From Lindgomyces ingoldianus (taxonomy: Eukaryota > Ascomycota > Dothideomycetes > Pleosporales > Lindgomycetaceae): 64,000 nt of DNA. The stretch lies in assembly GCF_010093535.1 (NCBI RefSeq), contig NW_022985182.1, positions 1,003,785 through 1,067,784 on the forward strand, in the 5' to 3' direction. The position numbers were made by a program, and so were the translations under genes. The notes under the pieces are model-generated. The model saw only the letters and a list, made by a program, of their open reading frames with translations. It did no database searches and was not told the origin of the DNA. This document shows positions 54,706 to 64,000 of this stretch, in pieces; the first letter of the stretch is position 1, and each line of letters begins with the position of its first letter.

Positions 54706-56531
54706 CTACCGCCCAGAGAAACTAGCTCCGCGAACGACACTCCCTCTCCTCGACCCTGGGACCCCTGCCCCTTGCACAATTGAATTATGCCTTGAGCCAT
54801 ACAACCCAGGCAGAGCACTAACCCTTCTTCCTCCAGTTTCTTGCCTGGCGTTCGAAATCTGTTGCGCGAATGGCGAGCGCTTCCTTAGGACAGGCCCCTT
54901 CCAGTAAATTACATACACCGCGACAACTAAAAGAGCTGCAATGCAGAAGAGGATGGTAGAAGCGTAGGCTAGGTGGTTGGGATTGCTCGAGCTGGGAATA
55001 TTCTCGTAGAAAGGTGTCGCGGGCAGTGTCAGCACACCAGCGAGGAAGTCACGCGACCATCCATTGCCTCCGGTTGCAGATGCAGAGTAAGGTCCGTATG
55101 CGCAAATCATGTAGTCGATAGTGGCCATGTAGATGCTGTAGTTTGCGATACCGATGACGGCGCTGAAGATCATAGATCCAATCCAGTGGATGGGCGGGCC
55201 TGTCGACGTCCACGCGAAGCCAATCAGGCCAATAGGTAGACAAGGGGCTGTAAACAAGAGCCACCAGAGGCGTGATTCGTACTGTGCTATTTCATCCTCG
55301 GGGCGGCTGTGGCGCACTTTGATATTGCGTCTGATGGCGGGCATGAATGAAAGCCATGCAAGGACATACCCGATTCCAATGGGAATGAACGAAAGGCCGA
55401 TGGCTACAGTTGAAAATCCCCATTGCTTGTACACCAAAGAGTAGGATTGCAAGAACATAAAGATGAGAGCATCGGAGAAGCCAGACAAGAGCGAAAGCGT
55501 CAGGACGATTGGTTCGGTTAAGAACATACGGAATGGACGGATCCAAGTGATCAGGATTTCTCGCATCGAGAAACGGTTTTTGAAGGGTGTCAATTCATTG
55601 GGTCCCCAAATATTGACTGGCTTTCCGTCCTTCTCCCCTTCTTTTCTCCTTCGTTTGGCAATCTTGTTCATCATGACAGTTGAGCGGGTCTCGGGAACAA
55701 GAAAAAAGTGAGCAATTTGTACTGCTCCTCCGAAGAGGAGTTGAATCCAGATATTCCAACGCCAGGGGAGAAATGCCTCGACAAAACCGCCTACAATGGG
55801 TCCAAGGACTGAACCACCAACGGAAGAGAAGACAACATATGCCTAATTGAGAAAGTAAGTTTCCATGCCCAGGCTTGACACGAGGAGAATCTTTAACATA
55901 CCACAGCGTATTGTTGTGTATCAGCCTCCCACATATCTGCCACCATGCCTAGAGTCACAGAGCCGCCAGCAGAAGAAAAGCCGCCTAAGGCCCTACAGAC
56001 TAGAATGGTACCAAAGTTAGGAGCGATTCCCACTGGAATTTGCCAAATGTTGACGAGGAATAGCGAGAGCTGCATAATCGGCCAGCGACCAAGTTCCTCA
56101 GACCAGGGAGCCCAGAGCTCGCAACCAAAAGCATACGTAATGAGGAAGATGGCAGCACCCACTCTTGCTGCTTGAGTGCTCACACTGAACTCTTCGGAGA
56201 TCCCGGTAATGGCATTGGAATAAAGCGAAGTGTTGAAGTTCATAGAAACTTGGACAAGAAATACAACCGTGATAATCATCCATTTCTTCCAAGTAGGATA
56301 GCTGAATCCGAGTTCATCATAGCAATCTTCTTCAGTGATCTCATAGCGGTCATAAGTTCCATACTTTTCGTGGAACTTTCGGTCTTCATCGGATGTGGAT
56401 CCAGCATCGGTGTTCTCGTGGGTCTCGTTGTGCGCATCATCATCATCGGTGATCTCGGACTTCTTCTCAGCCTCATTGCCATTAGAGTTGCTAAAGTTTG
56501 GCTCGTTGAATGCCACCTGGTTGTCTGTCAT
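54706..56531 (-). CDS. MFS transporter, DHA1 / polyamine-exporter-like
   Basis: 588-residue, 12-helix antiporter-type MFS protein. Exons 56531-55902 and 55842-54706 join YAV to AYVVFSSVGGSVLGPIVGGF. An acidic N-terminal tail of about 110 residues precedes FSYPTWKKWMIITVVFLVQVSMNFN. Motif-like blocks: CELWAPWSEELGRWPIMQ (motif A region), CRALGGFSSAGGSVTLGMVADMW, VLGPIVGGFVEAFLPWRWNIW (motif C region). The C-terminal half includes WGFSTVAIGLSFIPIGIGY and YMICAYGPYSASATGGNGWSRD, typical of Tpo/caf5-like exporters. The tail has repeats of the type SRHNSIVQGAG / SRRGSVVRGAS. The longer frame to 56696 is unconserved; the start at 56531 follows a C/A-rich leader. Confidence 0.87.
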
Positions 56532-57399
56532 GGTTATGGTCGAGGTTGGAGGTGTATACACGAATGGCAGGGGAAGATTGTGGGTACAACGATTAATATT
56601 AATAGCTCCAGAACTCCTCCCTCCCTGGTCTTGATTGCAGGGTTCAAGTCTGGAGAGATGAGGAGAAGGAAAGCTGTTCACAATGAGAAGAGGCAACTAA
56701 GAGGTAAATACTGAGACGGTTAGAAAACTAAGAGAGGGGGGATGAGAAGGAAAGAGGTCACGGGCATTGGTGATATTTCGTCATCTCACATATTCTAGCC
56801 GACGGAAGTTCGACTGGTCTGCAAGCCATGGAAGGCGACAAAAGGATCTCGCGTAGTTTGAGCCTGTCAAATGGCGTCAAACGGTTGCAAGTTGCACAGA
56901 ACTGTGGGTCAGAGGAGCACGAGCCGCGAGAGTCCGAGAGACCTCGGGAATGGTGTGGATCCGAACAGGGCACGGAGAGAAGTGACGTCTATCCCATTTT
57001 GTATGTTGGTGTTCACATTCGTGGCCAGCGTGCCAAAATGAGGAGAGATTGCAATTCCTCGAGATATAAAACATTCGTGACAACCAGACACAAGCCAAAA
57101 CCCATTTTGATATTTGCACAAAGTTGAAGCTTGTCTAAGCTTTGCCATGAAGGAGCGACCGTGGTTCGCCAAGGGGCCCCCAAAACTTTTAGACGGTCAT
57201 CGCGCAGTTCCAGTCATCGAAATTCCATCTGTGACGTCATCCCTTGTCGCAAAGAAATTCTTGTCGATTCATCCTTGTGCGAGTTCACTTTCGAGCGAAT
57301 AGGAAGGCTGCCTGACCATCGAACCACGGCGCATCAAAACTCCGCTCTGCAACTTCACGTTGCATGGATGATCCTGTAAAGCTAAAGGACTTGTCGAAG
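56532..57399. other. MFS upstream region up to the AT-rich island
   Basis: About 870 bp upstream of the MFS gene. Small overlapping frames without motifs. Composition is normal until about 57,400, where it drops sharply to AT-rich. Confidence 0.4.
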
Positions 57400-58647
57400 T
57401 TACCCACGACTTATCTCACGAGTCAGACCCTTAACCTAGAATCGCCCTTAACTTATTTAGAAATAGACAGAACTTTTAAAACTTCTAAGCTAATTAAAAC
57501 TTCTAAGAACTTCTAGAAACTTCTAAACTAATTAGAACACACTAAATAAAAGAGAGGTAATTCTATCTTAAAAGTTTAAAAGAAAATAGTAGTTATTTAT
57601 ATATATTTTAATTTATTTATTAGCTATTAGTGTTGCTATCTTTAATAGTGTACTTTACCCTCTAATACTATGTTAAAATTCTTAAAATTACTATTACTAT
57701 AAAGCGCTTGTTTTGCTTTATAATATATATTAAATATAGATAATGCTAGCACTCTATCTAACATGCTAGTAGACGCACTAGCAAACGCGCTAACTATAGC
57801 TTTATTTAGTAACTTTTTTTTATTATTAAGCCTACCTCCTAAGCTTTTTTAGCTAATAAGTAACTTTTTAATTAAATAAAATAAAAATATGTTTATGCTA
57901 AATTAACCTATAAACTATAATAATAATATAGGTGCTTTTAGTAACTTTACCTAGGCAAGTAAGATCTCTAGCGCCTCTACGCAGCGTTGTAGTTCTATGT
58001 TGCAGCATAAAAAGTTACAGTATATAGTAGACACATTGCAGACTGTCTAATAAAGCTTTTAAAACTTTATGCTAGAATAAGTAAATAATAAAAAGAATAA
58101 TACACTTCTTTAGCATTACTAGTATTATAAAGTGTGTAATAGGCAGCATATGCTAAAGACTTTAATAAACTTACTTTTTAAAATAAAAGTTTTTTATATA
58201 AAAAATGTAATAAATTATTACACTTTAGAGCTAAATTAGCTAGTATAAAAAATATACTTTAAAAATTTTAATTTTAATATAAATATATTAACACTTAACT
58301 TTAATAATGCTAGTTAAACTATCTAGAATTAAGCACTAACTTAGTATAACTTTATTATAAGTATATTATGTAATTTACGCTAGAGATATGTAAGCTACTA
58401 GAGTGCTAATAAGTCTAATGCAATTAAAAAGCGTGTGTTTATTATTACTAGTATTATATACTTTTTTTAGGCTAAGAAGAGATTAAACACTTTAGCATTT
58501 ACGCTAGATACTTATTTTATTAAGTCTAAAATAAAGTGTTGTGTAATTAAAGTCTTAAGTAGATTTAAGTTATATTATTTATATTATTATACTAATAAGC
58601 TAATAAATAAAGTTGTAGAAAAAGCTTAAGTATATATACTATCTAGT

Positions 58648-58740
58648 ACTTTTAATACTTCTAATACTTTTAATACTTTTAATACTTCTAAAACTTCTAA
58701 AACTTTTAAAACTTCTAGAACTTCTAAAACTTCTAAAATT
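58648..58740 (+). repeat. 9-bp minisatellite (ACTTYTAAW)
   Basis: About ten head-to-tail copies of a 9-bp unit, ACTTTTAAT changing to ACTTCTAAA along the block. A looser block of the same motif lies at 57470-57540. Confidence 0.8.
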
Positions 58741-60670
58741 ACTTATAAACTTTTAAGCTAATAAAACTAATAGTGCTAAAAAAAATAAATTATAAGTTTT
58801 TATAAAAAACTTAAAGCTAGTACTTATATATAACAACATTAACTTTATAGATTACACGCGCTATAAGAAGGCAGGCTATACAGCTACTATGCAAAGCATA
58901 ATAAATGCTGTAGCTATTTTAGCTTCTAAGCTACCTAAGTCTAGTCTTACTTAGTCTATGCACAACCTAGCAGTTTCTTTAGATTTTAAAGACATTATAC
59001 TTAGCCCTAGATTAGATAGGCTAGATAGTATTAATAATAACATATTTTAAAGTCTTATTACTAATTTAATTAAGTGTTTTTACCTAAGAGCTATATTACA
59101 TGTTTTTAGTAGTAAAGCATTTTTTAAATACCTAGTATTCTCTATTTTAGACTACTTACTTTTAGTTAAGACTAAGTATTATTAGTTAAGTGCTATATTT
59201 AATAAAAAAAAGTTTATTAGTAAAACTTATAAAGTCTATAATACTATTTAGCTAGATTAATTAAGTTTAAACATACTTAATAACTTTACTAATATTTTTA
59301 GTAATAATTTTAATAATTACTTTTAGTTATGCTATAGTAATTAGCTTATAGTGTGTAATATTTACTTAATATAAAGTAAACAAGTTTAAGTAACTTAACT
59401 ATATAATAAAAAGTAGTAGTTACTTAGTGTTCCTATATAGTTTTATATGTAAATAAACTTTTTATTAACTATTAGCTAAACATATTAAAGCCTAGTTATA
59501 GTAAATAAAGTTGCACACTATACTATTAAGTTAGATGTTATTATGTAGTGTTAAATGCAGCTTACATAGAATAATAGTAAATACTATCTGCTAAAACTAT
59601 TAGTTATTTAGAGGTTTATATTCTATGTTACTATACTATTCTATACTACTATGTAACACTAACACTTTTTTTTAAAACATATAACTAATAAGTTTTTTTT
59701 AAAGCGCTTTAGTTATATAAAAAACACTATTAAAAATCTTTTAGTAAATAATTTTTTATAGTTAGTTAAAAACATACACACTATTACTTTTAGGTGTTAG
59801 GTGTAAAGTTCTAGCGCTAGTGTAGATAATGTTAAGTTCTGTACTATGTGTTACATGCTTTAGAAGATTAAGCTCTTCCTTACAGTACACTATACTGTTA
59901 GGTATAGTAATATTAGCATATTATAACACTTTATAGATTCTTTTATTATTATTTTCTTTAGCGCTAAGTAGACAAATTATAGCTAGAAAATGCTTTAGTA
60001 TTACTAGCTTCTTTTGCTAGCTAACACTATAAAGTTACAGCATGCTATCCTTGCATCTAGTCTTATAAACTAGTATAAATAGAAAAACATGTTTAAGCTA
60101 ATTAATCTAGGCCTAAAGTATTTTAACTATAGCTGTAAAATTAATTTAAAGAACTATAAAAACTTTATATATAATATTAATTAAGTGTTTAACTAAACTT
60201 ACCTTTATAATGTTTAAGTAAGAAAAGTGTAGATAGTGTTAAAAAAGGTCTTTAGTAAAGATATGCTTAGTAGTTATACTTTTACTATTACTATTTAAAA
60301 CATGTTTCTTTTAGCTTAAACATTTATTATAAATTAATTAGTAGTGCTTTAAAACCTAAATAATTTAGTAAGCTATAAGTTCTTTAACTTATTTAATATA
60401 TACACTACTAGAATAGATATGCTTAAGGTAGAGGTTAATAAATTTAACTGCGCGCATGTGCAGCTTTAAGGCTTTATAGACCTTTTATATCTAACTGCCT
60501 AACTTAACACTATAGATAATTCTAAGTTTACTAATATTACTAAGTACACGCGCATAGTTAGAGATAAGTTTAATGTAATTATAGACCTAGTAATTACTAG
60601 TAGTGCTACTAATTAGATTAGAAGCTAATAAAAGTTTTAATAATTAATAGCCTTTTATAATTACATAAAA

Positions 60671-60793
60671 AGTTTTTAGAAGTCTACAGAAGTTTCCTAG
60701 AGTCTATAAAAGTTTCTAAGAGTCTATAGAAGTTTCTAGAAGTCTATAAAAGTTTTTAAAAGTTTGTACAAGTTTACAGGAGTTTGTAGACAG
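60671..60793 (-). repeat. 10-bp minisatellite in inverted orientation
   Basis: About twelve copies of a 10-bp unit of form TTYTARAAGT (e.g. TTCTAGAAGT), the reverse complement of the ACTTCTA motif at 58648-58740, with a 10- instead of 9-bp period. Confidence 0.75.
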
Positions 60794-60849
60794 TAGAATT
60801 ATAGAGTTATATATAACATTAAAAAAGCCTATCTATAAGCATTTCTTAA

Positions 60850-61425
60850 AGCGCTTTTATTAAAGCGTTTTTATTAAAGTGTTTTAATTCTAGCATTTTT
60901 ATAAAGCTATATCTATTAAACTATGTCTATTAAACTATGTTTATTAAAGTATGTTTATTAAAGTATGTCTATTAAAGCGTGTCTATTAAAGTGTTTTTAT
61001 TCTAGCATTTTTATAAAGCTATGTCTATTAAACTATGTTTATTAGACTGTGTTTATTAAAGTGTGTTTATTAAAGCGTTTCTACTCTAGCATTTTTATAA
61101 AGCTGTGTCTATTAAACTGCGTCTATTAAACTGTGTCTATTAAACTGCGTCTATTAAACTGTGTCTATTAAACTGCGTCTATTAAACTGTGTCTATTAAA
61201 GTGTTTCTATTCTAGCATTTTTATAAAGCTATGTCTATTAAACTATGTCTATTAAATTATGTTTATTAAAGTGTGTCTATTAAACTATGTCTATTAAAGT
61301 GAGTTTATTAAAGTGTGTCTATTAAAGCATTTTTATTTTAGTATTTTTATAAAGCTATGTCTATTAAACTGTGTCTATTAGACTATGTTTATTAAACTAT
61401 GTCTATTAAACTATTTTTATTAACT
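60850..61425 (+). repeat. 14-bp tandem array with higher-order structure
   Basis: Degenerate copies of a 14-bp unit (TGTCTATTAAACTG and variants) over about 575 bp. A variant block TCTAGCATTTTTATAAAGCT recurs at 60889, 61001, 61085, 61211 and (diverged) 61337. Confidence 0.85.
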
Positions 61426-61994
61426 AGGTAGCTTGTAGGTTAAAGTTATTATATACATTACATGTATAACTACTTAAATATAAGGTAGTGTTAGCATAAA
61501 AGTTTTTACCTAGCATAAGTATAAAGTATGTAGCGTTACTATAGTATAAGGTAGTGTTTATAATAAGAATATTATAAGCGCTAAAGTTATTATTATAAGA
61601 TAAGTACACTAGTGTAATATTTATTTACTTTAAGCTTATTTATAAGTCTTAGAAGATTATTACTAATTAGACATACTAGTGTATAAGCTACTTTACCTTT
61701 TATTTAATAGTAAAGTAGTAATAGTAAATATTATAAGCACTATGTCTACTGCTTCTACTATTATACTTATTAAAATACCTGTTGCTGTTGCTATAGTAAA
61801 AGCTATATTTACTATATATACAGAAGTTAAACACTATTCTAGTATAAGTAGAAGTTAAGCTAGAAGCTGTGTAAGTATTAGTTAAATACTAGTAGTTAAA
61901 GTAGTATAGTTTAAACTCTAAACTTTAAAAAAACTAAGGCTTAGACTAACTATTCTTAAGCTACTAAAAATATAAGCTGTCTTAATAAGCTTTA

Positions 61995-62581
61995 CTTTAA
62001 AGCCTTTTTAAAACACTAGCTAAAGCTAGCATAAAGTTAAAGCCTAAATAGTAAAAGACGCTTTGCTAAGTTAACTTAACTCTAACACTTTAGTGTTCTT
62101 TTTTATATAGTACTTAGAGCTACTCTAAAGATAGTTTAAAGCTGCTATAATAAAAGTGTATATAAAAGTTATTATATATTAATGTTATTTTACTAAGCTT
62201 TATTACTTAGATTTTTTTTAAAACACTAGCTAAAGCTAGTATAAAGTTAAAACCTAGATAGTAAGAGACGCTTTACTAAGTTAACCTAACTTTAACACTC
62301 TAGTGTTCTTTTTTATATAGTACTTAAAGCTACTTTAAAGACAGTTTAAAGCTGCTGTAATAAAAGTGTATATAAAAGTTATTATATATTAATGTTACTT
62401 TACTAAGCTCTGTTACTTAGATTTTTTTAAGATACTAGCTAAAGCTAGCATAAAGTTAAAACCTAGGTAGTAAGAGACACTTTACTAAGTTAACCTAACT
62501 CTAACACTTTAGCGTCTTTTTTTATATAGTACTTAAAGCTACTTTAGAGACAGTTTAAAGCTACTGTAATAAAGGTGTATA
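61995..62581 (+). repeat. 210-bp tandem repeat, three copies (third cut)
   Basis: The landmark ACTAGCTAAAGCTAG occurs at 62015, 62225 and 62434 (spacing 210 and 209). Copies share TAGTAAAAGACGCTTTGCTA-like and TTTATATAGTACTTA-like blocks at roughly 90% by eye. The third copy ends at the transposon insertion. Confidence 0.85.
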
Positions 62582-64000
62582 ACATGGTCCACAAGCGAAT
62601 GTTCAACACAAGCGAGTGTTCCGCCCCACCACTAAAACGCAGCTAACCTACTACTAACTGTGATGCATTAACAACTATACAATTAATTATCTTTAAAAGA
62701 GGCTAGAATTAACCTAGCTATTTAAGCTTTTAATAAAAACATGTTTTTAACTAAAAGGCGCGCTGCAGCACTTTATAATGTTAATTAAATAGCTCTCTGC
62801 TAACAACGCGCAGAGATAACTATGCAACGTGACTGTATAGCTAACAACAAGAAGCTTATAAAGCTAGAAGAGGAGGTAATTATTAAGCATATACTTAATC
62901 TAGATTCCTAAGGATTTGCGCCTACTCTAGGTGCTGTACAAGAGATAGCTAACAAGCTTCTTACTAAGCGCAGCGCTCTACTAGCAGGTATTAACTAGCT
63001 ATCTAACTTTGTTGCGCGTACACTAGCAGTTAAAACTTACCTTAGCTAACTATATAATTACTAATAAGTAAAATGCAAAGATCTAGTAATTATAAGTAAG
63101 TAGTTTAAGCTTATAAAGGCTACATAATTAAAGTACAGCATTATAGATTAAGACATGTATAATTTTAATAAGATAGGCTTTTAGATAGGGGTTATATTAA
63201 GCTAAATAGTTATTATAGGCATAGATAAATATAATTAGCTAAAGGCTATACAGCTAGGTAACTATAAATAGGTGACAGTTATTGCAGGCATTAACGCAGA
63301 TAAGTAGGCAATACCTTTATATGTAATTTTTAAAGGTAAGCATTACCTATTTGCCTAGTATAAAGATAAAGATATACTAAAGGACTAAGCTATTAATATT
63401 AGTAATAATAGCTAAATAACTAATAAATATAAAATTACATAGCTAAAGCACTTTAATCTGCACATAAAAAATTACTTAGTAGGCTTATAGCAGCTGCTTA
63501 TTTTTAATAGCTATAAGAGCTATTACTTTATTAAATTCTTAGAGCTCTGTAAGCAGAGGCGTATTATAGCGCTCTGTATGCTAGCACACGCGTCACATAT
63601 TCTATAGCTGCTTAACGTTAGCTGCTTTTTGCTGTTAAAGCGCGTGTATAGTACTAAAATTAGCTAGTTAATCTGCTACTAGATTAACTATATTAATAAG
63701 CTAACTTTTCTACTAGCCTTTAAAGCAGCATTTAGTTGCTTAATTATAATAGATAATATCTGTGTAGGCTTTAAAGCTATAGGACTAGTTCTATTTAACC
63801 TAAAGCTAGTGCTTTTAAAGCTTAATATACAGCTACCTAATTAGCTAGCTACTCTACTACTAAATACTACCTAGAAGGCTTAAACACTTAGTAATTTTTA
63901 TAAAGTTAAGGCTTAGTTAACTCTACTATATAATTAAATTTAAAAGCATTAAAATTTTTTTTTTTGCTATGCTTAATCTAGCAAAGCAGCTAAGTAAGGG
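62582..64000 (+). mobile_element. RIP-damaged Fot1/pogo-type transposon, truncated by the window
   Basis: It begins right after a TA (62580-62581) that interrupts the third 210-bp repeat. The first 60 bases are GC-normal (ACATGGTCCACAAGCGAATG ... GTTCCGCCCCACCAC) and probably the terminal inverted repeat. From ATG 62822 a transposase frame can be followed: FAPTLGAVQEIANKLLTKR, NFVARTLAVKT, YNFNKIGF, VTVIAGINADK, PLYVIFKGKHY, LKHFNLHIKN, RIIALCMLAHASHILQLLNV. The last matches the LPPHSSHLLQPLDV block of Fot/pogo enzymes. TAA/TAG stops sit where relatives carry Trp, Gln or Arg, and catalytic Asp codons are altered (NFDETGF to NFNKIGF). No intact protein is possible. Confidence 0.8.

Larger units (their letters stand above)
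57400..62581. repeat. AT-rich RIP-like island without genes
   Basis: 5.2 kb of TA-rich DNA with stops in every frame. CpA and TpG are visibly scarce, and small GCGC/CACGCG pockets survive, the composition left by repeat-induced point mutation of transposons. One short open frame (61424-61609, -) is Asn/Tyr-rich and not a gene. The island contains the minisatellites, 14-bp array and 210-bp tandem repeat listed separately. Confidence 0.8.

Noticed and set aside
60850..61425. CRISPR-like array
   Set aside because: Units are 14 bp, head to tail without unique spacers, in a eukaryotic AT-rich island.

Overview
The window is nuclear DNA of a filamentous ascomycete (Pezizomycotina). Most genes are split by 45-100 bp introns with GT-AG ends and CTAAC/CTGAC-type branch sites. 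Several protein families are typical of this group: fungal rhodopsin-domain membrane protein, DUF3176, fungal PGAP4-like transferase, DUF1446/AtuA and GNAT/ankyrin relatives. The right end is an AT-rich, RIP-like island. A leotiomycete (Helotiales-like) host is my guess from the gene set and is not proven.

Layout. 1-34 kb is mostly a normal gene-rich block. It holds a PQ-loop membrane protein (5' end cut by the window), a tyrosine phosphatase, a small secreted beta/gamma-crystallin-like protein, a small unrecognised membrane-like protein, and a divergent pair of dynein light intermediate chain and the Ist3/RBMX2-type splicing factor. It continues with a sugar transporter carrying one frameshift, nitronate monooxygenase, a cupin gene with one nonsense codon, a PGAP4-like glycosyltransferase, a hAT-type MITE, a SIMPL-domain protein, a rhodopsin-domain membrane protein, a secreted alpha/beta hydrolase, a bZIP factor and a 1628-residue helical protein. 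I rebuilt exon joins for nearly all of these; each join keeps frame and restores family motifs.

35-51 kb is a decay zone. It contains remnants of a protein kinase, a Cys-rich Ser/Thr-rich surface protein, a glutathione S-transferase (two internal stops), an MFS transporter and a GNAT/ankyrin-type gene. Two intact genes sit among them (a secreted leucine-rich protein and a DUF3176 membrane protein), separated by a complete 2.3-kb pogo/Fot-type DNA transposon with dead transposase. A 103-bp near-perfect inverted duplication flanks an assembly gap at 51.3 kb.

52-56.5 kb is again healthy: a DUF1446/AtuA-family enzyme and an MFS exporter-like transporter in tandem on the minus strand. 57.4-64 kb is an AT-rich island with no intact gene. 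It is made of 9-10 bp minisatellites, a 14-bp higher-order repeat, a 210-bp tandem triplet, and a Fot/pogo transposon full of RIP-like stops that runs off the window.

The most unusual structure is in the transposon at 43.6-46.0 kb. Each terminal inverted repeat holds three back-to-back hairpins, and the two ends differ by paired (compensatory) substitutions, which suggests selection on folded DNA or RNA.
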